Source: Okapia johnstoni (lineage: Eukaryota > Chordata > Mammalia > Artiodactyla > Giraffidae). From it: a stretch of 64,000 bases of DNA. The translations under genes and the position numbers were made by a program. The notes under the pieces are model-generated. The model had not been told where the DNA came from. It ran no database searches and worked only from the letters and a program-made list of their open reading frames with translations. The DNA is taken from contig CM044306.1 of NCBI GenBank assembly GCA_024291935.2, positions 24,821,501 through 24,885,500 of the forward strand, read 5' to 3'. This document shows positions 1-11,129 of the stretch, piece by piece. Within the stretch, counting starts at the first letter, position 1. Each line of letters starts with the position of its first letter.

Positions 1-137
1 TGTTGTGTGTGTGTTAGTCGCTCAGTGGTGTCTGACTCTTTGCAACCCCACTCTTTGTAGAGTGTAGCCCATCAGGCTCCTCTGCCCATGGAATTCTCCA
101 GGCAAGAATGCTAGAGAGGGTTTGCCATTTCCTTCTC
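1..137 (-). repeat. Bov-A/Bov-tA SINE fragment
   Basis: Antisense BovB-derived SINE tail: GTTAGTCGCTCAGT, TGACTCTTTGCAACCCCA, then TTCTCCAGGCAAGAATGC. Cut by the window edge and truncated near 137. Confidence 0.85.
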
Positions 138-2604
138 TAGCATGCATATGGAGGTAGACCTGAAAACAGGAGACATTCTCTGAGAGGTATTCAGCAAGGA
201 TTGGTGTGGAAGGGAGGTGGAGGCAAGATGGTCTTCTAGTCATCTCCTCTCTCCAAAGCTCTGTCCTCTCTCTGTCTAAATGACTCCCAACTGATACTTC
301 CCACTGTGCCTTGGAATCCTCCCAGTTCCTCGGAAAGAGCAGCTCCCCTCCTCCTTCATCGCCCAAGCCCAGATGATCCATATTTGGAGTGAATAGGGAC
401 TGGTGGGAAAGGGGCTCTCTTTCCTCCTGGGAGAGTGGGTGCTGACATCTGAAGGTATAAGTGTCATTGGCTCTGAATCCGGGCTTTTCCATCCTCAAGG
501 TCTCAGCTACCCAGGAGTGGCCCCCAGAGGCTGCTATGTTGGCCTGATTGTAGGCCTGGGAGATAAAGATTCCTTCTTCCCCTTGGCTGCACCCCCACCA
601 CTAAATGCCAACCAGTCCCTTCCAGCTCTAGCTCAGTGGGGACAGAGCACAGAGGGAGAGGAGGGGTTAGCCTGGCTGGCTTCGAGGAGGGAGAGGAGGA
701 AGGAGACTGACTTGGGAATGACCCTAATGTAGAGTCTGCCTCTCCACAGGCCCTGTCCTTCCCCCTGACCTCAGCCACTTCCAGATCACAGGGCAGCAGA
801 CAGTCTCTCAGATTTTCTAGTTCTTTCTGGCTTTGCTGCAAACTTTCCCAGCAGTGGAGAATTTTGGATGTGAATAGGGAGTGCAGTAAGACTGTTGAAC
901 CCAGAGAGGGACTAGGCCCATCAAATCCCAGTCCAGTCCCCGTGGGCCAGGGTCTTTGGGTAAGCTCCCCTTCACGAATCCTTTGTTCTGATGGTGAGGA
1001 TCCAGTCCCTGCCTCAGGGGGATACCAGTCTGAGAGTGGAGATCCAGCCCTGTCGTGAGGGTCCTCCCAGGGTGCTGAGGGTTACAGGGTGAAACCGGGC
1101 AAGAGACACTTAGCTCCTCTAGGAGGGCAGGCAGCTAAGGTGCCTCAGCAGCCTATCCAGATGGGGCAGCTCCCTCAGTGCATTCCTTCCCTTGGAGCAG
1201 CTGTGTCTGCTAGTCTCACTGCACTCTCTCTCGCTGCAGAAGCCAGGTGAGCAGTGGCGCTGACATCATAGGTGGCAGCTGGCAGGTGGGGAGAGCGGGG
1301 GAGGAGGAATGTGCCCCAGGCCCCAGCAGGTGCCACTGGACAGTCCAGTAACCCCACCCCTTCCCCATGACCTGCTCACCTCACTGCCTGCCTGCCACAG
1401 TCCTGGTCCCTATGCCAGGGGTCACAGCCAGGTCCTGGGTTCCAGGTAGCCATTCCTGAGAGGATTACCCTCTGGACACAAGGCATCATCATTGTCAGGC
1501 ATTAATCATTGCCACAACTGCCATTTTAAGAATGTGGACCCTGGCTGGCTTCTTTAATCCTCAGAGTTAATACTGTATTACTTATATTTCAAACGTAGGG
1601 AAACCAAAGCTCAGGGCAGTGAAGTCACTAATAGTTTACCCCGTGCAGCCTGAGTGGAGAAGCAGTGGACAGGCGATCCTGAGGGTTAGAAGAAGAGGTT
1701 ATCTCGTGGATTCGCAGCTCCCATGAGGCTGAGACAGGGATTCAATCAGAGGGCCTTTCTCAGTCCAGGAAGGAATTGTTCCTTACAGTGAGAGGGATCA
1801 GACAAGGGCTAGGAGTAGGGACAGGAGCAGTAGGCCAGCACTCTACCGCATGCCAGGGACCCTGCATTGAACCACCTCCACCAGCCTCCTCCCCTCTCCC
1901 CCAGAAGCTGAGGGACCAGGTGGGGAGATGGTGGCTTCCTAGAGCCATGATCTCAGCAGAGAGCTCACCAGGCCCCCTCCCCCAACCTCATCCTCTCCTC
2001 AACACCCCCACCCCATGTGGTGGCCCAGGCGGCCCACTGCTGCAGGCCTGGGGCAAGCATCCCTGAGACGCCCAGGTGCCTCATGGGACTCTCCTTGGTG
2101 ATGCCTCAGAACATGGGCGGGGGTCCAGACCAGTGACTCCAGGGAGAGACGACCCAGCTTTGCTCTACCCTCCGCCTGCTCCCTCTCCCCCCGGACCAAT
2201 CTTCGCCTGCTCCAACTCCCCTCTCACAGCTCTGCTCCCCCCGACCAACTTTACGTAAGGTGCTGACCGAGGGTCTCCACACATGCTGAGGAACCGCTGA
2301 GCACAGAAGCAGGGAGAACAGGAGTGGATGGAAGAGGCTGCCACAGGAGGGCAGGGGCAGGACAGGAAGACAGAGCTGGGCTGGCCTGACATCTGTCAAC
2401 ACTGGGTGGGAGGCGGGACCGGGTGGCCTGCCAGGTTAGGAGCGCGGAGTCAGGAAGTCCTCATAGCTTCTGGAGCTGATGGTCTCTGTCCCCCAAGCCC
2501 CCTCAGCATCAGCAAAATGGTGCTGAGGGAGGGCCTCCCTGAAATGGCCTGTGCCTCTGGAGCGGGCCCTCTGCCTTCCCCTCTGCAGTGTCTACACTGA
2601 CCCA
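138..2604. other. Intergenic, no gene recognised
   Basis: Mixed unique sequence with a weak antisense MIR-like relic at about 1555-1690 (AAACCAAAGCTCAG then GAAGTCACTAATAG). No splice-flanked open frame or RNA gene is supported. Confidence 0.6.
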
Positions 2605-2700
2605 TGTCCCAGGGCAGGTACCAGTCACTTCAGTGCCCAGCATGGGCCCTGGCTCAGAGAAGGTGCCCAGTAAATGTGGGATGAATGAATGAGGATGGAA
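2605..2700 (+). repeat. L2 3' end relic
   Basis: CAGTGCCCAGCATGG, then CCCAGTAAATGTGGGATGAA TGAATGA: the typical L2 3' terminus. Confidence 0.55.
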
Positions 2701-3067
2701 AAACTGGGGGCCGACTGAGGGGAACCCAGATGTGTGAGCTTACCTGCGGCTGCTGGCTTGGGTTGGCGGGGAGAGAGGGGAGCCGTGGGCAGGGGTGGCA
2801 TTGGTGGCTTCACTCTCACCAGGAGAAGCTGAGCGAGGCCTAGGCCTCAGGGGCCAGGGCCACCACGGCTGGGCCAGGGCGGATGAGGTGGTCTCTGTGG
2901 GGTCCCTCTAAGGACCCCTCCTTCCCCATAATTACTTCTGATTAGCTTCACCACAAAAGCCAGGCTGGAAAGAGAGGGGTGTTTGGGACATGGGGGAGGG
3001 GACAAGGTAGAGCAGAGCACTCAGGACAAGCAGGGCCCCCAGCTGTGCTCCTTCAACACACACCACA

Positions 3068-3068
<1 letters not shown>

Positions 3069-3122
<54 letters not shown>
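3069..3122. repeat. (CA)27 microsatellite
   Basis: Pure CA dinucleotides for 54 bp, preceded by an imperfect CACACCACACC lead-in from 3057. Confidence 0.98.
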
Positions 3123-3123
<1 letters not shown>

Positions 3124-3125
<2 letters not shown>

Positions 3126-4020
3126 ATGATCTGGAAAATTCCAGTGGAGCCCCATCTACTGAGAGTAGCAGTGATCCAGGGACATCAGGCACTTTAGACA
3201 ATTCACTCATATGTATTAACTCACAATGCCCTCTCCAGAGTTCTCGGAAGGGAGGGTGGGTGGGTAGAGCTCCCAGGCAGAGGGGAGCAGGAAACAGAAT
3301 ACACACTTCAGGCCAGAAGGGAGCTTTGGCAGGCATGTCCACCATCCCAAGACAGCGCCCTACCTGGAGAAGCCCCTGGAGCTCCCTGCCAGGTCTCAAA
3401 AGTCCTTCCTGGTGTCCAGTTGGACTTTCTGCCTGATCTGTGCTAAGGTGAGGATCTGCAGATAGATTTCCTATGTCCATGGCTCTTACCCACCTACCCC
3501 TTTGAGACAATCCATGCTGGGTCCTTCCCTGGAGGCCCAGAGGCTGGGGTCCCCTCCTCTTTAACCTGGGGGCAGGACCCTCCCTTCCACTTCCTCAGCA
3601 GGCAATTAGGAACTCCAGCTCAGGTCACTTAGACTCATCTTCCAAGAAGGTCCCTGGGGAGGGGGCAGCATGAGAAGTGTCCTCTCTTTCCTGACTGTTC
3701 TGGGCAGGCACTTGTGGACTGGGGGAAAGGGATGTAAGGTGGGACATGCCTGCTTTCCAGGAGTCCCAGCTTTGGGGAGACTGTAACCAGTAGTAGTATT
3801 AACTAACAAGCAAAGCACAAAAATTTACTCTAGGTCTGAGCACCAGGCTTCCATGCTTTACAGACATTCTTTCACTGACTCCCTTTTAGGGAGATCCCAA
3901 ACCCTTGCCATCCAAGATCTCCCCAGTCTGCTGGGGGAAGCATTGACCCAATAACTTCCCTTACAAGCCCCTAGTCTGAAGAGAACTAACCCCTGCCCTC
4001 AGGGAGCCTCTAGTCTGAAG
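3124..4020. other. Intergenic, no gene recognised
   Basis: Unique sequence. 3785-3900 has a weak MIR-like flavour. Nothing else is supported. Confidence 0.5.
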
Positions 4021-4089
4021 GGGGTACGCCTACAGAATGGGTACTCCTGACCCGGTTTCCTCCCCCAGAGGGAGTTGGATTTTTAGAGA

Positions 4090-4580
4090 TGCGAGGGACT
4101 TCGAGACAGCAGCGATGGGGGAAGGCGCGTGGGCTTCCTGGTGGCATTGGGCTGCGTGGAGGAGGCGGCGGGGCCGGGCTGGGCCGGGCTGGGCCCTCGG
4201 AGGAGGCCGCCCCAGCGGCGCTCCCACGACCCGGGCAAGGCCGTCTGGGCGCCGTCTCCGGTCTCGGGGCCTGCGGTCGGGGCACCGCGGGGCCGTGTTT
4301 GAGCCGGTCAGCTCCCCCCGCGGAAATTACAGGGGCGCTCGGCGCTGCGGTCGCGCCCCCCGGGGCAGCGCCCGCTGGTTGGAGGCGTTTAAATTGAAAG
4401 CAGCTTTGGGGAGAGGGGGCGGGCGCGGGGCGCCTAGCAAGGGGAGGGGGCGACTGGGCACAGCGACCCCTTTGTCTGCGCCCGCCGAGGGGCGGAACCT
4501 TGCGGTGAGCGCGGCGCCCCTTCCCCTCGCTCCAGCCTGGCCGGTTCCCACGCCGCCCAGCCGACCGAGGCCCGCGCCGC
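4090..4580. promoter_or_regulatory. CpG island 49 kb upstream of DLX4
   Basis: An abrupt CpG-dense block (GGGCCGGGCTGGGCCGGGCT near 4170, GCGCGGGGCGCC near 4425) in otherwise ordinary DNA, enclosing a short AT-containing GTTTAAATTGAAAGCAG at about 4388-4404. A weak donor GCG|GTGAGC sits at 4504. It may be the promoter of an unannotated transcript or a distal CpG element. The open frames on both strands resemble no known protein. Confidence 0.55.
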
Positions 4581-4692
4581 TTCTCCACCTGGGTCTCTGC
4601 CCTCCCTCCTGAGGCAGCGCGCGGTACACCTCCTCCAGGAGGCCCTCCCAGACTAACAAGCACTGCCAGTCCGCGCGGGCGTCCCCGAGTCA

Positions 4693-4860
4693 TGGAAGGT
4701 CACAGATCTGGGTTGAGTCCTCTAATAGGTTCCGTGACCTTGGTCAAATCTCCTCTTTCTCTGGGCCCCAGTGTCCTCTATAGAAAGGTAGATACTTAGC
4801 CCTTTCTGCCTACCTTAGTAATGTTAAAGATGATTTGAGTCAATTGTCAGGGAAAGTGTT
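4693..4860 (+). repeat. MIR SINE relic
   Basis: CTGGGTTGAGTCCTCTAATA, then CCGTGACCTTGGTCAAATC and GGGCCCCAGTGTCCTCTATA match the central MIR layout. Confidence 0.65.
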
Positions 4861-4894
4861 ATGAAAACTGTAAAACGTCTGAGGAATAACACTG

Positions 4895-5230
4895 TGTGCT
4901 GTGCTTATTCCCTCAGCTGTGTTTTTGTGACTCTTTGTGATCCCATGGACTGTAGCCGGCCAGGCTCCTTTGTCTATGGGCATTCTCCAGGCAAGAATAA
5001 TGGAGTGGGTTGCCATGTCCTCCTCCAGGTGATCTTCCTAACCCAGGAATCGAGCCTAGGTCTCCCGCACTGCAGGCAGATTCTTTACAGTCTGAGCCAC
5101 CAGGGAAGCCCATGAATACTAGAGTAGGTATCCTATCCCTTCTCCAAGGGATCTTCCCAACTCAGGAATCAAACCAGGGACTCCTGTGTTGCAGGTGGAA
5201 TCTTTACCAGCTGAGCTACCAGTGAAGCCC
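4895..5230 (-). repeat. Bov-A2-type dimeric SINE
   Basis: Antisense. 4895-5111 is one nearly complete unit ending GAGCCACCAGGGAAGCCC. 5112-5230 is a second partial unit ending GAGCTACCAGTGAAGCCCC. The two-unit arrangement is typical of Bov-A2. Confidence 0.85.
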
Positions 5231-7247
5231 CTGAGTAATAATAAACACCAAGAATAATGCACCCCCCCAACTCTTCCATGTGAGCTAGCATTTGTACATA
5301 GGGGTACTTGTGCTGAGGATGGGATGGGGGAGGAGTTAAGTAGCCAACAGCTTGGAGCAGGGGAAAAACCATGGTGGACTTCTTGGAGGAGGGGAATGTG
5401 GAACAAGCAGGGCTAGGAAGGAGTGAAGGGAGCAGTATTGGAAAAAGGAGATGGTGTCTCTGCCCCTGGGGATAAGATCAGGGGAAGGAGAGGCAGAAAC
5501 CAGGAAGGAGGAGGCTCTCTATAAGATGAACTTGTCCTGCCTGCGGGCTACAGTCAAAGAAGTGGCTTGGGGTGAGTGTCCGTTTGCTCCATTGGTGGGT
5601 GGCATGTCTCCCAGGATGGCAGATTGGTGGCAGAGCCTGGCCCAGTCCAATGGTTGGGAAGGAATGCCTGTTGCCCCTAGGGCTGTGCTCCCATTGGCCC
5701 CTCACTCTTCTTTTCCTGAGGGCTCTGGGCACCCAGAAGATCATCCCTGGGCTCTGGGCACCAGGTGCAGGCAGCTTGGCTTGTTGTTTCCTTTGCTTCC
5801 AGCAGCAGCAGTGGAAGGTTGTTTGCCAGGCCTGGTGCCCAGGGACATACCCAGTTGCTTCACACCTGGCAGGGCTGCACATTTCTGCTTTACTTCCTGG
5901 AGGTCCTTAGTGGGCAGCCAGGGATGGGGGCAAAGCCCATAGTTCCAGGTACCTGACACTTGGGGCAAGATGGAGAGCTGAGCCCGGCCAGATGGGGGAG
6001 GAATCTGTCAGGGCTCCTGAAGAGAAATCAAGGAGCAGCCCTGGAAGGGAAGGAGAGAAGAGGATGAGGCCTAGAGGGGAAGGAGGGCCGATGGGCTGCA
6101 CCAGGTGTTTCCACCAGAGGAGCTCCCTTCCCTGTCCTCTATGACACCCCCTCGGGGGCCCAATGCCTCCTCCAGAGCCCAAAGCCCCTCAAAGGCCTAC
6201 AAGCAAGAGCCTGGATCTGGCAAGTGGGATGAGATCTACAAGTGGGCTTTGGGGCACAGACTGAGGGGCAGCTTGCCAGCTCTACCTGTCCCATTTTACC
6301 CCTTCCCCTGGCCCAAGCAGCTGCTAAACCCCACTGGCATGTCCCAGGCTCGTGCCAGTGGGGCATAGGGCAGGAATGCCTCAGGAAAAGAACAAAGGAG
6401 CCCACCAAGGGGGGTGATGACCCAGAGTGACCTGACTGGTTAGGGCTGGGCCACCTCTGTCCAGAGAGCTGGCCAGACTCAAGGACCGTCCCTGACCCCC
6501 AAGCCTGGGATCCACCGGACCCGACCTTTCCCAGGGGCAGGGCTGGAGGCTTCCTGGACACCACACTCTGCACTAGCAGCCAGATACCAACAGGCCTCCA
6601 ACTTCATCCAGGCTGAGGGCTCCATCAGAAGCCCTCTGGGGGTGTCTCTTCTGCCCCTTTCCCTCCCCATCCCCCTGCAGACTGCCCATTGCCATGCCTC
6701 CACCTCCTTAGAGCTCAGACTGTCTTCTGCATATGCTGCCTACCTCTCAGATCATGAACAAGCTTTTCCCAAGCCTAGTTCTTGCAGGTTGGGCCAGGAT
6801 TGGGAAGGAGAGAGCCAGGTACCCAGAGGTCTTGGCCTGCAGCCCCATCATGGGCTAGGTCTGAAAGAGGCAGTGTTGGGTTTTATCTTTGCTCACTCTG
6901 CCCAGCCCCAGAGTCCTAGAGATCATGAGCTTTGAGCAGGAGGGTCCTGAGGCTGAGGCCTCTATAGGCCCTGAGCCCCAGCTGACAGGCTCAGCATGGA
7001 GTTGGGGGTGATCCTCCTGGCTCAAACACTTCCTTGGGGCCAGGGATGGAACTTTTGGGAGAGGGAGCAGGACAGGAAGAAGCTTACTCATCCACCTGGG
7101 TCACCCCTGTCATCAAAGTACCCGTGGGAAGGTGCCATGGGTGTGACCATCACAGAGGAGACTTCTATCTCCAGACTGCAGGTCTGATGCTTCCAGAAAG
7201 GTAGGCTGGGGGAAGGGACCCAGAAGGTGAATTGCCCCACATGACTT
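5231..7247. other. Intergenic, no gene recognised
   Basis: Moderately GC-rich unique sequence without recognisable repeats. It contains a 13-bp-arm inverted repeat at 6329-6363. No open frame resembles a known protein. Confidence 0.5.
6329..6363. other. Short inverted repeat (hairpin candidate)
   Basis: CCCCACTGGCATG (6329-6341) and CGTGCCAGTGGGG (6351-6363) pair at 12 of 13 positions around a 9-nt loop. Confidence 0.7.
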
Positions 7248-7261
7248 CCAAGACTCCTTCT

Positions 7262-7850
7262 TTTATTTCAATTAATTTATTTTTAATTGAAGGATAAGTG
7301 CTTTACAATATTTTGTTGGTTTCTGCCATACATCAACATGCATCAGCAATACATATACATATGTCTCCTCCCTCTTGAACCTCCCTCCCACCTCCCACCC
7401 CTCTAGGTTGTCACAGAACTCCCCTTTGAGTTCCCTGAGTCATACAGCAAATTCCCACTAGCTAGCTATTTTATATATGGTAGTGTATATGTTTCCATGC
7501 TGTTCTCTCCATTCGTCCTGCCCTCTCCTTCCCCTGCTGTGTCCACAAATCTGTTCTCTATGTCTGCTTCTCCACTGCTGCCCTGCAAATAGGATCATCA
7601 GTACCATCTTTCTAGATTCCATATTTATGCGTTAGTATATGATATTTGGCTTTTTTTTCTGACTTACTTCACGCTGTATAATAAGCTCTCAGTTCATCCA
7701 CATCGTTAGAACTGACTCAAATGTGTTCCTTTTTATGGCTGAGTAATATTCCATTGTATATATGTACCAGAGCTTCTTTATCCATTTATCTGTTGATGGA
7801 CATCCAGGTTGCTTCCATGTCCTAGCTATTGTAAATAGTGCTGCAATGAA
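7262..7850 (-). repeat. L1 LINE 3' end (5' truncated)
   Basis: Antisense L1 3' region, marked by GCTGAGTAATATTCCATTGT, CTTTATCCATTTATCTGTTG and GGTTGCTTCCATGTCC. The degenerate T-rich start at 7262 is its poly(A) tail. It forms the 3' half of the U6/L1 chimera. Confidence 0.9.
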
Positions 7851-7953
7851 GAAATATGGAATGCTTCACAAATTTGCATGTAATCCTTGCACAGGGGCCA
7901 TGCTAATCTTTGTATCATATCTGTATTAGTATATGTGCTGCTGAAGTGAGCAC
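7850..7953 (-). pseudogene. U6 spliceosomal snRNA retropseudogene
   Basis: The minus strand reads GTGCTCACTTCAGCAGCACA, then TATACTAATACAG and AGATTAGCATGGCCCCTG, ending CATATTTC. It is near full length (about 104 of 107 nt), with several substitutions and a small internal deletion. No TATA box lies about 30 bp upstream of its 5' end, and the 3' end runs into L1 rather than an isolated T run. It is not a functional polymerase III gene. Confidence 0.92.
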
Positions 7954-7994
7954 CCAAGCCTCCTTCTGACCTAAGCCTCTGTGGTCCTATGATC

Positions 7995-8608
7995 CTTGTT
8001 GTTGTTGCTCAGTCATGTCTGACTCTGTGCAACCCCATGGACTGCAGCATGCCAGGCTTCCCTGTCCTTCATTATCTCCCTGAGCTTGCTCAAACTCATG
8101 TCCATTGAGTCGGTCTAACCATCCAACCATCTCATCCTCTATTGTCCCCTTCGCCTCCTGCCTTCAATCTTTCCCAGCATCAGGGCCTTTTCCAATAAGT
8201 TGGTTCTTCGCATCAGGTGGCCAAAGTATTGGAGCTTCAGCTTCAGCATCAGTCCTTCCAATGAATATTCAGGCCTGATTTCCTTTAGGATTGACTGGTT
8301 TAATCTCCTTGCAGTCCAAGGGACTCTCAAGAGTCTTCTCCAGCACTATAGTTTGAAAGCATCAATTCTTCAGCACTTAGCCTTCTTTATTTATTGTCCA
8401 GCTCTCACACCCATACATGACTACTGGAAAAACCATAGCTTTCACTATACAGACCTTTGCCAGCAGTGATGTCTCTGCTTTTTAGCACACTGTCTAGGTT
8501 TGTTATAGCTTTTCTTCCAAGAAGCAAGCATCTTTTATTTTCATGGCTGCAGTCACTGTGGACAGTGATTTTGGAGCCCAAGAAAATAAAATCTGTCACT
8601 GTTCCTGA
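7995..8608 (-). repeat. BovB LINE 3' portion (5' truncated)
   Basis: The minus strand encodes reverse-transcriptase C-terminal pieces (SILKEIRPEYSLEG, LKLKLQYFGHLMRR, LGKIEGRRRRG). The 3' end shares TTGCTCAGTCATGTCTGACT with the Bov SINEs. In-frame stops and frameshifts show it is dead. Confidence 0.92.
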
Positions 8609-8639
8609 GCTGATGTGGTCCTGAGATATTGCGATTGGA

Positions 8640-8820
8640 ATAATTGCCATCACAATAATAGTGCCAGGCACTGTTATAAAACTTTTTATGCATGATCTCA
8701 TGTACTGCTCCACAGTGAGAGAATTGAGGCACAGAGAGGGCAAGTTTGCTCATCCCCAAGAGCCCTGGGACAGGCAGCCCAGCCTGGATCTGTCTGACTT
8801 CAGAGCCTGCTCGTTTACCT
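8640..8820 (-). repeat. MIR/L2-type relic
   Basis: GTGCCAGGCACTGTTATAAA, then GAGAGAATTGAGGCACAGAG and GGATCTGTCTGACTTCAGAG, in antisense MIR order. Confidence 0.65.
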
Positions 8821-9914
8821 GCTTCACTGCAGCTTTTGTGACTCTAAACCCTGCTTTCACAGGGTCCAGAACTCAGCCAATCTCCAAGTTCAACATCAAG
8901 TCATGACTCAGCATCTTTGCTGGGGAAGCAGCAGGTGGGAGGGGTGGATCCTAGCTGGAGAGCTGAGAAGACAACAGTCCTCTGTCCTCTACTGGGTCCA
9001 GGAAAGCTTCTTAGAAGAGGAGGATAGGCAAGAGAAGGAAGAGGGGGAGGAGGGCAAGAGTGTACTTCAAGATGTTTAGGAGGTGTGGCCATTCCAGACA
9101 GCAGGGTGGGCACTTGGAGGGATATGACCGTGTTTAAGAATAGAGGATTGGAGGGACCCAGAGGGATAGGACAGAGGAAGGGAGTCAGGTCAGGCTGTAT
9201 TCCCTTCCTCCACCAGGCCATGGACTCAGACCCCAAGGGGCAGATAAGCCTGTGCCACATGGCCCTCGGAGAAAGCCTCCAGTTTCTCGCCCCCTCCCCT
9301 AGCTACTTAGCCCTCTGCTCCAGGCGGGAGGCCACTTTCAGTCACTCAAAGGCTGAGCCCTTAGGGGAAGAGCCTCTGTTGATCTCCCCCAGGGCTGATT
9401 AACAGCAAAGAGCTGGAGGCAAACACTTGCTCCTCCTAGGAGAAGGCTGTCTTTGTTTCCACAAAGGAATGGCACCTACAGACCTCTCCCCTCCCCACTA
9501 AGGAGACAAGGCTGCCTTTGCAGGCATGTGAGGATGGATAAAGGAGAGACAATCAACACCCAGTGCTAGCCTCTGGGCTAGTGGGAACACCCTCACTTTT
9601 CAGAGGGAGACGCACTGGCAGGTGTAGGCACTTACTCAAAGTGACACCGAGGAAAAAGTCTGCCTGCTGGTTGGTCTGGTTCTCTTCTGGTTTCAAGGTG
9701 CTAGGGGTCTGTGCCTAGCTGGTGCATGCTGCTTTCCTCTAACTCCCACTCCCCCTGCCCCTGGTCTACGGGTTTGCCCACGAAGGAACTGCAGTGGTAA
9801 CTAGGTCCCTCCTGGGAGGCAGGGCACAAAGCACCCCCAGTGCAGGCCACTTCCCTCTTCTGCATATTGCAGCTTTTCTGCTGGCTGACCTTGACCTAGG
9901 TTTAGCCTCCTACA
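8821..9914. other. Intergenic, no gene recognised
   Basis: Unique sequence. 9385-9440 (GCTGATTAACAGCAAAGAG) looks like ordered noncoding sequence but cannot be classed. No supported gene. Confidence 0.5.
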
Positions 9915-10080
9915 TTTTAGGCACAGGGCTAAACATTTGAGCACATGAAATGTTTAATCCTTATAACTGCTGGATGAAATAGGTCCTGTTACTTTCTCCC
10001 TTTCACAGATGAGGAAGGTGAAGGAATGTATCAAGACCACGCAGCTGTGAGCAGTGGAGGCGAGATTTGTATACAGGATC
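9915..10080 (-). repeat. MIR SINE relic
   Basis: AATCCTTATAACTGCTGGAT, then TTTCACAGATGAGGAAGGTG and CCACGCAGCTGTGAGCAGTG, the antisense MIR core. Confidence 0.75.
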
Positions 10081-10392
10081 CTCTCTTAGGCTCCCTATGA
10101 CTCCCTTTGGTGATGTGATTGCTGGGTGTGTGTCGCTCCCCTAATTGGAGTCCAGGTGGATGGAAGAGCAGTCTGCCTTCTGACCTCCTCTCAACTGGCT
10201 GAGAAGGAGGGGCCTTGGGCTCTGCCTCTAAAAAATGAGGCCATCTCTCCCAGCCCAGGGTTCGGGGCTGCAGGAGGAAATCAGATGAGTTGTGAATCCA
10301 GCTTCCTGTCTGCTCACCCTTGTTGTCAGCTGGGGTTCCAGCTCCCTCCAGGATCAGAAGGAAATGACTCCTTTTGGAAAGAGGGTAAGGGT

Positions 10393-10565
10393 GCAGACTC
10401 ACATCCTGTTACTTGCTTGCTGTGGGACCTTGGGGAAATTACTTAACTTCTCTGTGCCTCAGTGTTGGCATCTGTAAAATGAGGAAATCAGGATACCAGG
10501 CTCATAGGGTTAATCAGAGGATTGCATTGGGGAGAGTTTGCAACACTGCTTAGCACATGGGTAAA
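10393..10565 (+). repeat. MIR SINE relic
   Basis: TGTGGGACCTTGGGGAAATT, then CTCTGTGCCTCAGTG, CATCTGTAAAATGAGG and CTTAGCACATGG in sense order. Confidence 0.85.
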
Positions 10566-11129
10566 TGTTCTCAAGAGAGGACTATTTTAAAAGAGGAGCC
10601 ATCAAATGTGGGCTGTCTATAAAAAGGATATGGTTGGTTTTTAGTGGGGGGGCGTCTAGATTTCCTAATTTTTCAAGGCTGAGAATTCCTGAGAGGGGAG
10701 GAAAGGGTGGATGGTTTCCAGGTGACATTCCTCCCTTCCCCCCACCTCCCCAGGAGGATAAAAATTCCTCCCAGGTTTCTGTGCACTTTCATGTGGAACC
10801 TGCTGAGCCCTGCCAGCATTCCTCTGCCCCTCCTGTCAGCTGGGGGCCGGCGGAAGGAGTCATTAGCCCCTTTTACAGCTTTGTAAAGTGTGATGGCAGA
10901 CGCCTCTACCTGAGATCCCAGCTGGGACCTGCTTGAAGCCTTGAAGCAGGTGACCCGCCCCCCCAGAGGAGGGGCTTTAAGACTGAGGACAGGAGGAAGT
11001 CCATTGGGCAGGTGCTCAGGGCTGCCTGCAATGTGCACTGATGCCTGCGGTGGGGACCGGAGGACCAAGTCTGGTTACTTCCCTGCCACCTTTCCTATCC
11101 TGAGGTCCCCTGGAGATGGGTTCTTTGTG
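10566..11129. other. Intergenic, no gene recognised
   Basis: Repeat-poor. AT-containing motifs near 10570-10640 and a GC-rich part after 10840. No gene supported. Confidence 0.45.

Larger units (their letters stand above)
7248..7967 (-). mobile_element. U6/L1 chimeric retroinsertion
   Basis: Read on the minus strand: a U6 snRNA copy, then a 5'-truncated L1 3' end, then an A-rich tail, all in one orientation. Flanking target-site duplications are CCAAGACTCCTTCT (7248-7261) and CCAAGCCTCCTTCT (7954-7967), matching at 13 of 14. The first base of U6 abuts one duplication and the L1 tail abuts the other, so the whole unit arrived in one L1-driven event, as in known U6-L1 template-switch chimeras. 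Confidence 0.85.

Noticed and set aside
2932..3510. 192-codon minus-strand open frame
   Set aside because: It runs through the CA microsatellite, giving an alternating Val-Cys tract, so the frame is not genuine.
4010..4693. 227-codon minus-strand open frame
   Set aside because: Arg/Gly/Pro-rich frame across a CpG island with overlapping frames on both strands, no recognisable domain and no supporting splice structure. Best explained by scarcity of stop codons in GC-rich DNA.
7850..7953. Functional U6 snRNA gene
   Set aside because: Several substitutions and a small deletion, no TATA box at the expected upstream distance, and fusion to an L1 with shared target-site duplications.
8139..8330. 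Reverse-transcriptase-like minus-strand open frame as a gene
   Set aside because: It is a 5'-truncated BovB LINE remnant with frame breaks around it, not a host gene.
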